Assembly: GCA_028564925.1 (NCBI GenBank) | Contig: CM053029.1 | Coordinates: forward strand, 427,292,303 to 427,356,302 | Length of the DNA: 64,000 nt | Source: Lithobates sylvaticus | Taxonomy: Eukaryota; Chordata; Amphibia; Anura; Ranidae | Direction of reading: 5' to 3' | Part shown: piece after piece, positions 33,300 through 45,392 of the stretch | Position numbering within the stretch: the stretch's first letter is position 1 | Layout: each line of letters opens with the position of its first letter | The notes under the pieces: model-generated | What the model was told of the DNA's origin: nothing | Seen by the model: the letters and a program-made list of their open reading frames with translations, nothing else | The model's database searches: none | Position numbers and translations under genes: made by a program

Positions 33300-33960
33300 T
33301 TTTGATTCTTTATTTTATCAAAATTTATCATACACAAAGAAGTAAAAAAAAATTCCCTACTCAATAGGGATATACATTAACAGATTTTATTTCCAACCCC
33401 TTTTCTACCCTTACCCTCCATCTCCCCTGTCCACCCCATTCTTCTCTAAGTAATCTAAATCTCACTATATTTCTTTGTTAATTTAAACTTTTTCTAGTTT
33501 TCCCATCTCTTAGTGAATCCCTCTCCAGTATCCTCGTGGCTATGTCTTTGGTATTCCATATTATGTATACCTCCATTCATTGATCTCCAGCACATCTTTT
33601 TTTTTATTTTTAATTCTTGCAAGGTGCAAATTTCCCCCCCTTGTATTATATCACGTAGTTGTGTGTTTTCTTTTTTAATCCAATTCCCCCCTATCAAACT
33701 TTTCCCCGGTGCAAATAAATTATTTTCCTTTAGTGCCATTAATGATGAATTATATTTACATTTATTTTTCTTGTGTAGTGCATCCCACATTTTCAATACT
33801 ATTCCATGTCAATGTGTGTGTATTTTCTCCCACTGTCCTATAATTTTTTATTTTTTGATGTTTTGCCAAAGATCTCTGTAATCTGATGGGGGAATCTCAA
33901 TGCCCAACAATACAACCCAAATGCATACCTTGCCAGGTCATTCAAGTGAAAACCAATCAC
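33300..33960 (-). mobile_element. Tx1/L1-type LINE fragment, antisense
   Basis: Minus-strand reading gives DYRDLWQNIKK, then MWDALHKKNKCKYNSSLMAL, NNLFAPGKSLIGGNW and LRDIIQGGEICTLQELKIKK. This is the region after the reverse transcriptase in Tx1/L1-clade ORF2 proteins. The coding segment (33494-33881) is broken and the 3' end (towards 33300) is T/A-rich. Clade placement is from memory of amphibian Tx1 elements. Confidence 0.6.
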
Positions 33961-34927
33961 GGTTTCCGAATTTAAAACTTTTAAAAACTTTTCTGGGCCT
34001 AACCTTTAACATGGACATTACTAAATAAATAAATTGCAGTCATATTGGTCCACAGGCAAGAAAAGATATAAGACAATAATGTGTTTTATGCATTTTAATA
34101 ACAATACCCTTTGTTGTCTTTGGGGAGACCCTGACCATAATCGGCTCCACCAAATTTGGCCCCTCTTAAATCCCCTTTCCCTTCTTCGCCCAAGTTGGGC
34201 ATTAATAAGAATTATATTTGCAAAAAAAAAAATCCCCTTTCCCAAAAATGTGCAGATGTGTATATGTCCCAACAAAACATCTGCATAGACAAGTCCCTTT
34301 TACATTTTACTGGCAGGGTTGCAATTAACTGGATCCTGCACAAAAATTTTGTGTCACTCTCAAGGACTGCTTCCATTGGTACCCAGTCAGGAAACTGTCA
34401 ATCACAGAAAATCAAAGGCTGGAAAGGTTATTGTTCTGAAAAGTTAAACTTAAAAAAAGAAAAGTAAAAAAAAATTTTAAAAGTAAAAAAAAAAGGTTGT
34501 TGTTCTATGGAGTTAATGTTATATTGTTTTCTAGAATAATTAACTTTATACGTTTTGTGGAAACATTTAATTTTATACCTGTTATATTAGCGTAATTTTC
34601 ACTGGACTTTCACAATTTTTTTGTTTTTTTATGGTCTATTGTTATTCACTTTTTGGTCATATATGGTGACTAAATGCAGTGTCACTAATTTGTTATTTTT
34701 ATCACATATGCCACATTAGATTATTGGATTATTAAATGGTGGGAGGTTATTTCTTTACACCTGTTATATATGTGGTAATCTTACTACTACTTACTGTTGT
34801 TGAACAGTTGAACATGGTTATATAGAGTGGAGTATTCAGCACTTATTGTATACGGTGTAGTTCGTATTGTAGTATTAAGGTCATATAGGTCTGATTTGAG
34901 GGAGGGCCAATCACCCCACACACACTT
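33961..34927. other. unassigned AT-rich sequence
   Basis: No gene or repeat family is recognised. Short open frames on both strands lack any known motif. Confidence 0.4.
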
Positions 34928-34944
34928 TTTTTTTTTTTTTTTTT

Positions 34945-34983
<39 letters not shown>

Positions 34984-34998
34984 ATTGTTTTTTTTTGT
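34928..34998. repeat. T-run / TA-run / T-run low-complexity block
   Basis: About 20 T, then about 10 TA units, then more T-runs. Confidence 0.9.
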
Positions 34999-36624
34999 TT
35001 GATATAGAAAATTTATTGTAGAGAAAATCCTCAACAAAAGTAGGGATGTACATGCAAACAATAAAATGATATGGTGCTCCATCAAAGAAAGCCCACACTC
35101 TCATATTCCTTGGCTGCTCCTGATCCAGCCAAGCTAAGTCCCTGAGAACTCTCCTTTGTAAATGTACCCCACACACACTTACTTTATAACCTTTAGCCCT
35201 CTTGGGGGTCTAAATAGGGGAGGCAGCATACCTTTGTCCTAAGCGCGGATTTCTTCTTTCTATTTTTGTCTTAATGTTATATTGTACCTGTGTGTTATTG
35301 TTAACCATTGTCGTTTGCTTTGCAAGAACACCAATCAGCTGCAGCACTGATCTGTGTATTCTGACAACAGCAGAGTGTTGCCGTCAGAATACATACATCA
35401 GTGCATGCAGCAGTGCATGTGGAGATTTCTCCACCCACAGTTTAAAAAAAAAAGAATGTGTATGCCAGCATTAGGGGTATGACATATACTTTTTTCAAAA
35501 TTTTCTGACTGAGATTTCTTCATCCGCATCAATTGATTTGAATGGAGGAAAACATTATTTTTGCATGCCCAGCGTGAGGAGCGTGGACTGGTCAGCAAGC
35601 AGTAGCTTCTATGTTTCGAAATATACTATTTTCTGGTAGAGATTTCTTCTTTAACATCGATTGATGTGAATGGAAGACTCTGTTAGGTTCTTTTTTTCAT
35701 ACATGTATGCCCACTGCCCAGCATTAGGAGTGTGGAGTGGTCAGCATGCAGTAGCTCCTATGCTTTGGAATATATTTTCACTTTTTTCTGGCTTCATTTT
35801 TCATCCACATCAAAAAGTATCTCACATATGGTATCCCCATACTCCTGAGAAGCAGTAGAATGTGTTTTGGGGTGTAATTCGGTGTATACCCATGTGTGTG
35901 AGAAATATCTCATTAAAAGTGTCAACATTGTGTAAAAAAAAAAAAGAAATAAAAAAGATTTTATTTTACAAAAACTTGTGACAAAAAATAAAATTTTCCA
36001 CAGACTCAACATATCTTTCAGCAAATAACTTGGGGTGTCTACTTTCCAAAACATTTGTAATTTAGGGGGGTGTTGTACTGTTTTGGCATTTTAGCAACTC
36101 AAGAACTATTATAGGCAGTCAGAAAGTAAAAGCTGCGTAAACTCCAGAGTACACCGCTCACATTTTTGTAATTTTTTTTAATATCTTTTCATGTGACAAC
36201 ACTGAAGAAATGACACATTGCTACAATGTAATGTAGTGAGTGCACAGCTTGTATAACAGTGTAAATTTGCTGTCTCCTCAAAAAAAAACAATACACAGCC
36301 ATTAACCACTTAATAACTGGCCCATAGCTAAATGATGGCTACAGGGCAGTTTGTTAACTCTGGGAAGGCGTACAGTGATGTCCTCCCAGAATTCCGCTCT
36401 TGTGCGCCCCCTGGGGTGCGCACCCGAGAACTTCTGTGACCGGCGGGTCCAATCACGGATCAAATGACAGAGCGATCACATGTAAACAAACCGGCGTGAT
36501 TTCCGGTTCCTCCCTCCCCTCTCTGTCCAGTGTGAGCAGAGAAGGGAGAGATCGGTGGCAGCAGCACTGTGGGCTGCATGTGTAGTGCCCACAGCGCTGC
36601 TTAGTGAGAGATCCATCGATCCAT

Positions 36625-37990
36625 GCTCGCCCATCCATACTCTGCATACCCAGCCATACTCTGCATACCCAGCCATACTCTGCATATCCAGCCATACCCA
36701 GCCATACTCTGCATACCCAGCCATACTCTGCATATCCAGCCATACCCAGCCATACTCTGCATACCCAGCCATACTCTGCATACCCAGCCATACTCTGCAT
36801 ACTCTGAATACCCATCCATACTCTGCATACCCAGCCATACTCTGCATACCCAGCCATACTCTGCATACCCAGCCATACCCAGCCATACTCTGCATACCCA
36901 GCCATACCCAGCCATACTCTGCATACCCAGCCATACTCTGCATACTCTGAATACCCATCCATACTCTGCACATCCATCCATACTCTGCATACCCATCCAT
37001 GCTCTGCATACTCTGCATACCCATCCATACTCTGCATACCCATCCATACTCTGCATACTCTGCATACCCATCCATACTCTGCATACCCATCCATACGCTG
37101 CATACCCAGCCATACTCTGCATACTCTGAATACCCATCCATACTCTGCATACCCATTCATACTCTGCATACTCTGCATACCCATCCATACTCTGCATACC
37201 CGTCCATCCATACTCTGCATACCCATCCATCTATACTCTGCATACCCATCCATACTCTGCATACCCATCCATCCATACTCTGCATACCCATCCATCCATA
37301 CTCGGCATACTCATCCATCCATCCTCAGCAATACTCATCCTTCCATCCATCCATGCTCAGCCATCCCATCCACCCCCATCCATAATTAGCCATACCCATC
37401 CATACTCAGCCGTACCCAGCCATACCAAGCCCTACCCAGCCATACCAAGCCCTACCCAGCCATACTCAGCCATACCCATCCATACTCAGCCGTACCTAGC
37501 CATACCCAGCCGTACTCAGCCATACCCAGCCATACTCAGCCCTACCCAGGCATACCCAGCCGTACTCAGCCATACCCAGCCATACTCAGCCATACCAAGC
37601 CATACTCAGCCATAACCAGCCATACCCAGCCGTACTCAGCCGTACCCAGCCATACCCAGCCGTAATCAGCCGTACTCAGCCATACCCAGCCATACTAAGC
37701 CGTACCCAGCCATACCCAGGCGCACTCAGCCATACCCAGCCATACCCAGCCATACTCAGCCATACCCAGCCATACTCAATCGTACTCAGTCATACTGAGC
37801 CATACTCAGCCATACCCAGCCATACTCAGCCATACCCAGCCATACTCAGCCATACCCAGCCATCCCATCTATACCCATCCATACTCAGCAGTACCCGGCC
37901 ATACTCATTCATGCTCAGCCATCCCCATCCATGGCTCATCCATCCCCATTCATGCTCATCTATCCCCATTCATGCTCATCCATGCCACAT
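36625..37990. repeat. minisatellite: 19-base units, then 10-base units
   Basis: Block 1 (to about 37330) repeats CATACTCTGCATACCCAGC (also with CCATC in place of CCAGC). Block 2 (about 37380-37870) repeats the decamer CATACTCAGC / CATACCCAGC. A degenerate CATCCATGCTCAT edge runs to 37990. Because 19 is not a multiple of 3 and the unit has no stop, long frames are open on both strands, up to 280 codons (37295-36453, minus). These are almost certainly non-coding. Confidence 0.92.
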
Positions 37991-39114
37991 CCATGCCACT
38001 ACAGTGCCTCACAAAAGTGTAATAGGTAGTCAAATTAGATTTGAAACTTATGTCCCTAGAACACCTGACGGTGCTCCCTGCATGTTGGTCCTCTGTATGT
38101 GGCCACGCTGTGGAAAAGTCTCACACATGTGGTATGACCGTACTCAGGAGGAGTAGGAAATCTATTTTGGGGTGTAATTTTTGCCATGTACATGTTATGT
38201 GTTAGAAATATAGTGTAAATGGACAACGTTGTGTAAAAAAAAATGTGTTTTCATTTTCTTTACACATTTTCCAAAACTTGTAGAAAAAAATTACATGTTT
38301 AAAAGACTCGATATGCCTCATAGATTATACATTGAGTTGTTTTCTTTCCAAAATGGGGTCATTTTAGGGGCGTTTCCATTGTCCTGGTTCTCCAGGGCCT
38401 TAAAAAGTGTAAGAGGTAGTCAAGAAATGATATGTGTAATTTATGCTCCAAGAATGCCTGATGACGCTCCCTGCATGTTGTGCTATGCATATGCTGTGTG
38501 TGAGAAATAACCTGCTAATATAACAATTTTGTGAAAAAAAAAAAGAAAAGAAAATCTTGATTTTGCAAAGAATTGTGGGGAAAAATTACAACTTCCAAAA
38601 ACTCACCATGCCTCTTAGTAAATACCTTGGAATATCTACTTTCAAAAAAGGGGTCATTTGGGGGGGTATTTGTACTTTCCTGGCTTGTTCGGGTGTCAAG
38701 AAATGAGATAGGCCGTCAGTACATCAGGTGTGATCAATTTTCAGAGATTGGCACCATAGCTTGTGGACTCTATAACTTTCACAAAGACCAAATAATATAC
38801 ACGATTTGGGTTATTTTCACCAAAGATATGTAGTGGTATAAATTTTAGCCAAAATATATGAAGAAAAATTACTAATTTGCAAAATTTTATAACAGGAACA
38901 AAGAAAAATTTATTTTTTTACAGAATTTTCGGTCTTTTTTTTCTTTTATAGCGCAAAAAAAAACAAAAAACACAGCGGTGATTAAATACCACCAAAAGAA
39001 AGCTCTATTTGTGTGAAAAAAAGGACAAAATTTTAAAATAGGTACAGTGTTGCATGACTGAGTAATTGTCATTCAAAAGCTGAAGCTGAAACTGAAAATT
39101 GGTCTGGTTATTAA

Positions 39115-39607
39115 AGCGGAGTGACACTGTCTGTAATGTATTTTTTTTGGTGCAATGAGAAGGATTAGGAGATGGTTATTACACACTCACGTGTTCCGTT
39201 TTCAGAGGGAACTGCTGCCGGTTTTCGTCACAAATAAACACTTATAAAAAGTGTTGCTGCTGGGTGCCATCTTGCCTGTGGGCATGTGAAACCACACAGG
39301 CACCTTCTATGGCCCAGCATGCACCGCCGTTACTGCGCCGATCTCGCACGTGCGCAGTAACGGCAAAGTGTAGCTCAAGTTCGCCGAAATCTCACGAGAT
39401 TTCGGCGGATTCTGACTCCTGGGATCAATGACACCAGATCCCAGGAGACAGTGCGGCATGACGGGGATCGACGCACAGACCCCGCCCACCCCCGAAGAGA
39501 CAGAGCAGCAATTACAAGGTAAGTGAAAAAAAAACACTTCATTTAGTACTCTTTGCCTGATTTGGAAGGCAAAGAGATGTACTAAATGAAGTGTGTGCAG
39601 GACCGCT
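39115..39607. mobile_element. 0.5-kb element at TTAA, innermost of the nest
   Basis: Flanked by TTAA at 39111-39114 and 39608-39611. The ends are AGCGGAGTGACACTG and GTGCAGGACCGCT. Near its right side is a hairpin (39535-39595; ACTTCATTTAGTACTCTTTG against its complement). It is GC-rich and non-coding. Confidence 0.7.
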
Positions 39608-41042
39608 TTAAGGGGGTTTAAGTGCCTAGTGGTCAAGTGGTTAATGTCTAAATCGCTGGCAACAAAAGTGAGTACACCCCTAAGTGAAAATGTCCAAATT
39701 GGGCCCAAAGTGTCAATATTTTGTGTGGCCACCATTATTTTCAAGCACTGCCTTAAGCCTCTTGGGCATGGAGTTCACCAGAGCTTCACAGGTTGCCACT
39801 GGAGTCCTCTTCCACTCCTCCATGACGACATCACGGAGCTGGTGGATGTTAGAGACCTTGCGCTCCTCCACCTTCCATTTGAGGATGCCCCACAGATGCT
39901 CAATAGGGTTTAGGTCTGGAGACATGCTTGGCCAGTCCACCCCCTTTACCCTCAACTTCTTTAGCAAGACAGTGGTTGTCCTGGAGGTGTGTTTGGGGTC
40001 GTTATGTTGGAATACTGCCCTTCAGCCCAGTCTCCGAAGAGAGGGGATCATGCTCTGCTTCAGTATGTCACAGTACATGTTGGCATTTATGGTTCCCTCA
40101 ATGAACTGTAGCTCCCCAGTGTTGGCATCACTCATGCAGCCCCAGACCATGACACTCCCACCACCACGCTTGACTTTAGGCAAGACACACTTGTCTTTGT
40201 ACTCCTCACCAGGTTCCTGCCACACACGCTTGACACCATCTGAACCAAATAAATGTATCTTGGTTCCAGTAATCCATGTCCTTAGTCTGCTTGTCTTCAG
40301 CAAACTGTTTGCAGGCTTTCTTGTGCATCATCTGGGGCGACAGCCATGCAGTCCAATTTGATGCAATGTGCAGCGTATGGTCTAAACACTGACAGGCTGA
40401 CCCGACACCCCTTCAACCTATGCAGCAATGCTGGCAGCACTTATATGTCTATTTCCCAAAGATGACCTCTGGATATGACACTGAGCACGTGCACTCGACT
40501 TCTTTGTTTTGAGTGGAACCTGTCCTGTTAAACCGTTGTATGGTCTTGGCCACCATGCTGCAGCTCAGTTTTAGGGTCTTAGCAATCTTCTTATAGCCTA
40601 TGCCATCTTTATGTAGCGCAACAATTCTTTTTTTTAGATCCTCATAGAGTTCTTTGCCATGAGGTGCCATGTTGAACTTCCAGTGACCAGTATGAGAGAG
40701 TGAGAGCGATAAAACCACATTTAACACACCTGCTCCCCATTCACACCTGAGACCTTGTAACACTAACAAGTCACATGACACCTGGGTGGGAAAATGGCTA
40801 ATTGGGCCAAATTTGGACATTTTCACTTAGGGGTGTACTCACTTTTGTTGCCAATTATTAATGGCTGTGTGTTGAGTTATTTTGAGGGGACAGCAAATTT
40901 ACACAAATTTATACAAGCTTTACACTCACTACTTTACATTGTAGCAAAGTGTAATTTCTTCAGTGTTGTCACATGAAAAGATATAAAAGATATAATAAAA
41001 TATTTACAAAAATGTGAGGCGTGTACTCACTTTTGTGAGATA

Positions 41043-41085
41043 CTATATATCTATATATATCTATATATATATATATATATATATA
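41043..41085. repeat. TA-rich microsatellite at the Tc1 copy B tip
   Basis: TATATCTATATATAT-type run directly outside the right inverted repeat. Confidence 0.85.
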
Positions 41086-41554
41086 AATTGTAGATGCTAT
41101 AACTTTCACACAAACCAATGTTTTTTTTTTTTTTTTTTTACTAAATACATGTAGCAAAACACATGTTGGTCAAAACGAATGAAGAATTTTAATTTTATTG
41201 AATATGTTTTATAACAGAAATGATAAAAATAAAAATATATTTTTTTTAAATATTCCATTTTTTTGTTTTGTGGGGAATTAGCTCAGTAGCAAGTTGTGCG
41301 TGATTCACTGGGATGAGGCACAGCATGGTGAAAAAGGCACAGCAAGACAGCAGGATCTTGGTGAAACACAATTGTGGTTTATTTAGTGTTTATAGTACAG
41401 GTATCAAAATGGCAAAAATAAAACAAAACAGAAAATAAGCCCTTGCCACCTTGGACATGTAACTACAAACACAGGGACCTAACTAATTGTCCTGAAACAA
41501 CCTACCCCTGCTCAGGCACCTGAATGTCACATAGTCCTTATTCATATAGACTGA

Positions 41555-42340
41555 AGCCTCATACACATGATCTGATTGTTGGCAGACAGAGCGTCAGACT
41601 TTTGTCCGAAGGGCGTGTGCCATGAACTTGTCTTGCATACAAACGGTACACAATTGTTGGCCAACAAACACAAATGTAGTGACATACTAGACGTACTACG
41701 AACTGATAAAGAGAAAGTTCAATTGGCAGGCGCCACCCTTTGGGCTCCTTCTGCTAATTTCTAGTTAGTAGAAGTATCGTGAGTGTTGATTCGTGCTTTT
41801 CAATTCGTGCTTTTCAGTTAGTTTCTGAACGGCCGTTCGTCAACCAGTGATCTTGCGGAATCAGAGGAGAGAACATGCTATTATTGGCCTTGGAGTTATT
41901 GCTTTGACCCAAGTCCAGTCCAGGAACAGGAGGAGGATTGGTTGCTTAATCGTGACCAATTATGTCATACGCCTTTGCTGTGGGAGCTTCAGGAGAATAA
42001 TCCGCATGATTTTCAAAATTATCTCCGGATGACGGATCCCTGCTTTCACCAACTTGCCATTGGTGACCCCCTATATTAAGAAGCAGGACACATGCATAAG
42101 GCTTGCCATCACTCCAGAGCAAAAGCTTATAGCCACCTTGCGTTACTTGGCGACGGGGAGAAGTCTCCAGGCCCTTAAGTTTACCACTGGGATCCCCCCC
42201 TCAGGCTCTGGGACTCATTATTCCAAACACCTGCTCAGCCATTATTCAAGTACTGCAGAAATACTATATTCAGGTAAGTTTTTTTTCTTTGAGATCACAT
42301 TCTATGTATTAATGTTTGCTAATGTATTGTCTTAATTTGG
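41555..42340 (+). mobile_element. Harbinger element: left terminus and partial transposase
   Basis: The left end AGCCTCATACACATGATCTG resembles the MITE terminus at 502. Downstream, 42054-42270 encodes PYIKKQDTCIRLAITPEQKL and IATLRYLATGRSLQALKFTT, the N-terminal region of Harbinger (HARBI1-like) transposases. The preceding segment (RMTDPCFHQLA in another frame) is separated by a frameshift. The catalytic DDE part is not present downstream. This is a truncated pseudogene whose family could once have mobilised the TAA MITEs. Confidence 0.72.
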
Positions 42341-42837
42341 TGAGTAAATAATTTTCAATAATGTAATATGCTGTGAATGTCCTCTTTGTCCTCATGCATG
42401 CTGTAAGCTTTTCCTGCTCCTTTGTTGGCCTACATGCATATTTTCCATAACTAACCTCCCCAGCATGCTATCCTGGGCCCATACACACCTAGCCTAGTAA
42501 CTTCACAGTGTTTTTTGTCAGCTAAATTTTGGGGCTTACCCTAAACAACCCCTAAAATGTGTACAAATGTTATTGTTGTCCTCAAATTCAGGCAGAGTGC
42601 AAGAGACCATTTTTTGGGGCACATTTGGAACCCCCCCCCCAAAAAAAATGCACAGTCAACAGATACAAATACTCTATCTGCTGACATTGACATACCCATA
42701 CACACTATCCCTCCTTTGTGTTTAAATTTCTGTATAAATTCACCCAACCATGTAGTGCAAGGGCCTGCCTGATTCCCTACAGACTGTAACATAGAAAGTT
42801 TTTGTCTCCTATTATATTGATAGGTATATTCTGAATG
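42341..42837. other. unassigned sequence right of the Harbinger fragment
   Basis: May include Harbinger intron or tail sequence, but no motif supports this. A C-run/A-run sits at 42631-42648. Confidence 0.35.
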
Positions 42838-43066
42838 TCATAATGTGCTGCAATTTGGACAGTGTGGGTCCATATTTTTCTTATTCTGCTTGTCTTTAGC
42901 AAACTGTCTGCAAGCTTTCTTGTGCATCATCTTTAGAAGAGGCTTCCTTCTGGGAAAACAGCCATGCAGACCAATTTGATGCAGTGTGCGGCTTATGGTC
43001 TGAGCACTGACAGGCTGACCCCCCACCCTTTAACCTCTGCAGCAATGCTAACAGCCCTTATACAGT
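42838..43066 (-). mobile_element. Tc1-like transposase fragment
   Basis: Minus-strand reading gives GGQPVSAQTISRTLHQIGLH, then GCFPRRKPLLKMMHKKACRQ, the second helix-turn-helix to linker region of a Tc1 transposase related to copies A-C. Both ends are broken. Confidence 0.8.
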
Positions 43067-43130
43067 ATATACTCGAGTATAAGCCGACCCGAATATAAGC
43101 CGAACCCGAATATAAGCCAAGGCACCTAAT
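43067..43130. repeat. fragment of a frog repeat (ACTCGAGTATAAGCCGACCC)
   Basis: A short terminal-repeat-like piece with two copies of CCGAATATAAGCC. Only one end is present. Confidence 0.5.
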
Positions 43131-43468
43131 TTGAGGGATTTATGCTTCATATGGTCCATGTGGATGGTTGGATTGAGTGTTTGTTGATCAGTTTGTGGGT
43201 GTTGGTGTGGTTGTTCTGATACCTGTTGCTCCCTGCTTTGTTTATTAGTGATGAAGGGCCTTATATAGGCGTACTTAGAACTATCTTATTTTTGCAGCTG
43301 TGACGGTGTGGTTGATCATGGCCCTCACTTTCCCTCTGAGTGGTTTAGTGCTCGGTATGCCACCACCATGCTTGGATGCTGAGGGTGTGGCTTTCAGACC
43401 TGTATATAAGGTCCTTTTGAGATTTAGTGGTTCACATAAATATGACAAAGTTTGTGGTAAGCCTATTG

Positions 43469-43470
<2 letters not shown>

Positions 43471-43543
<73 letters not shown>
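43471..43543. repeat. TA microsatellite, about 36 units
   Basis: Uninterrupted TA run immediately left of Tc1 copy C. Confidence 0.95.
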
Positions 43544-43544
<1 letters not shown>

Positions 43545-43546
<2 letters not shown>

Positions 43547-43990
43547 CATTTCACAAAAGTGAGGACACCTCTCACATTTTTGTAAATATTTTATTATATC
43601 TTTTCATGTGACAACACTGAAGAAATGACACTTTGCTTGTAAATTTGCTGTCCCCTCAAAATAACTCAACACAGCCATTAATGTCTAAACCGCTGGCAAC
43701 CAAAGTGAGTACACCCCTAAGTGAAAATGTCCGAATTGGGCCCAATTAGCCTCCCCGATGTCATGTGACTCGGCACGGTGACCAAGACCATACATCAGTT
43801 TAACAGGACAGGTTCCACTCAGAACAGGCCTTGCCATGGTTGACCAAAGAAGTTGAGCACACGTGCTCAGCATCATATCCAAAGGTTGTCTTTGGGTAAT
43901 AGACGTATGAATGCTGCCAGCATTGCTGCAGAGGTTGAAGGGGTGGGGGAGTCCGCCGGTCAGTGCTCAGACCATACACCGCACACATAG
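43545..43990 (+). mobile_element. Tc1-like copy C, 5' half only
   Basis: Starts CAGCATTTCACAAAAGTGAG. The left inverted repeat includes CAGCCATTAATGTCTAAACC, the intact target where copy B was interrupted. It then jumps to sense N-terminal transposase sequence (ACCAAGACCATACATCAG; AACAGGACAGGTTCCACTC) and ends near GACCATACACCGCACAC. It lies in the opposite orientation to copies A and B and is truncated. Confidence 0.8.
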
Positions 43991-45390
43991 TTTCTTTTCT
44001 TTTTGTATAGGTTTACATCCATAGACTTATTTAACAATGTCCTCCTAAGCATTCATGCTCAAATAACTCACTAATTATAATCATAGATGCCCATTTGCCC
44101 ATTTGCTCAAGAGGAGGCTTATTAAATATTTGTCAAAATGCTGGCTGTGCAGTCAGCCTTTGGAACTAGATACATCAGTACTATCATGGCATTTAGGTGT
44201 TGTGATGCACACTGATGCTAAATCTGTGCATAGCTGTAATATTATATATTAATAGGGTTACATTTTTTCAAAAAATAAAAATCATTGACTACATAATTTT
44301 TCTGTATCTTGTGAGAAAAAAAAAAGAAAAATATGGAACTCTTATGCTCAATGGGTCTAACTGTTAAGGTATAAACTCTTTAAAAAGGTAATAAGAAAAT
44401 AAATTCTGACTGCCACTGACTACATTTCACTCTACAGACATCTTATTTGGCATTACCTGAAAAAAAAATTAACTTAAAGTGGAATTCAAAGTTGATATAA
44501 AAGATTTCAATTAAAGGGTAACTTCACCCAAAAAGTGAAGTAGCACTCATTCACTCCCTCCCCCCAGCCTCTAAGTAAATTGTCACTTCTTTGTTAGGGT
44601 GGGGGGGAGTATCTTTTTTGGCAGTACCCACTCCCTTCCCTATTTATCTGATTGTAAAGAGTCTAGCTTTAAACAGTTTTAAACAGTAATTCCAGCAACA
44701 AGTAAAACAATTTAGTAAGGTACTAACACATTCATTTACCTAAATCCAAGTTATCTGTAATCCACTGCAGACAGCCCATCTCATTTCACAGGAGAAGTAA
44801 AAGGGCAGAGTGTACTTCCTTGGGCCTGTAGACAGGTGCAGTCTCTTTTATCCAATCCAGGTGGCGCTCAACCGCAGCAGCATCACAGAGGTAGAGGAAA
44901 CCAAGAGGAACACAGTTGCTCTGTGGTTCCTGGGTCACTGGGGCAGTGACCCGGTTGGCTGCTGGCTGCTCGTTTGACTCTGGTGGCCATCTTAGGTATA
45001 AAGACCAAAAGTGTTACCCTATACCATTGAAAATCCTTCTACCTCCTCCTGAGACCCGTGGCTGGGGAGACAAGCCTAAGGCCCTTGTGATCTCTGTGAC
45101 AGGAGATCTCTGGATTCGGTTAGAGGCAGCTGTTCTCGGTGGTGGAGATCTTTTCTATCGGGCCACTTCCTTCCTTATGGTGTATACTGAGTGGTGTCAA
45201 CACTGGATTTTTTGGCCATTTGATATATGGACATTATGTTAACCATTTAATATGTTGCTCATTTTGATGCTCACATTATGTCTGGCTCCAATAGCCTCTG
45301 ACTAATACGTGGTTAAATGAGTTTTTCCCCTTATTGCTGAATGTTTGATTTCACTATATGTTCACTATTTTTTGATATTATCACCTGTGA
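43991..45390. other. unassigned sequence
   Basis: 44500-44700 resembles an old interspersed repeat (AAAGGGTAACTTCACCCAAA). 44800-45240 is GC-richer with a 108-codon open frame (44916-45242) lacking any recognisable domain. No gene call is made. Confidence 0.35.
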
Positions 45391-45392
45391 CC

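Larger units (their letters stand above)
36306..39640. mobile_element. 3.3-kb TTAA element with internal minisatellite
   Basis: Flanked by TTAA at 36302-36305 and 39641-39644. The ends are CCACTTAATAACTGGCCC and the complement of CCACTTGACCACTAGGC. The empty site CAGCCATTAATGTCTAAAC is visible in the related Tc1 at 43670-43690. It contains the minisatellite (36625-37990), two diverged direct units of about 350 bases (38030-38690), the family right-half blocks, and a further insertion at 39115-39607. Confidence 0.85.
36146..41045 (-). mobile_element. Tc1-like copy B, near full length, split by a TTAA element
   Basis: The 5' tip of the left inverted repeat is lost; the right tip TTTTGTGAGATACTA is present. 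The transposase is antisense in pieces. The N-terminus is MAPHGKELYEDLKKRIVALH with KIAKTLKLSCSMVAKTIQRF (40449-40673). The catalytic core has [20 protein letters not shown] (40022-40303). The C-terminus has [20 protein letters not shown] (39713-39967). Frame changes between the pieces show it is dead. The element at 36306-39640 interrupts the left inverted repeat. Confidence 0.85.
35400..41270. mobile_element. outermost TTAA-family repeat of a four-level nest
   Basis: The left part (35400-36145) has diverged 170-base-type internal repeats (GAGATTTCTTCATCCGCATC; TGGTCAGCATGCAGTAGCTC) and the block ACTTGGGGTGTCTACTTTCC. The right part (41086-41270) resumes with GATGCTATAACTTTCACACA and TTTTATAACAGAAATGATAA. 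The inner element at 38630-39000 has these blocks in the same order without interruption, which shows the two parts were once joined. The outer termini were not identified. Confidence 0.55.

Noticed and set aside
36453-37295. 280-codon minus-strand open frame (repeating YAEYGWV / GMQSM)
   Set aside because: It is only the translation of the 19-bp minisatellite; equally long frames exist in other phases and on the other strand.
39684-40361. 225-codon plus-strand open frame
   Set aside because: It is antisense to the Tc1 transposase pieces of copy B ([11 protein letters not shown] and [10 protein letters not shown] read on the minus strand).
44916-45242. 108-codon plus-strand open frame
   Set aside because: No recognisable domain or conservation signal and surrounded by repeat remnants.
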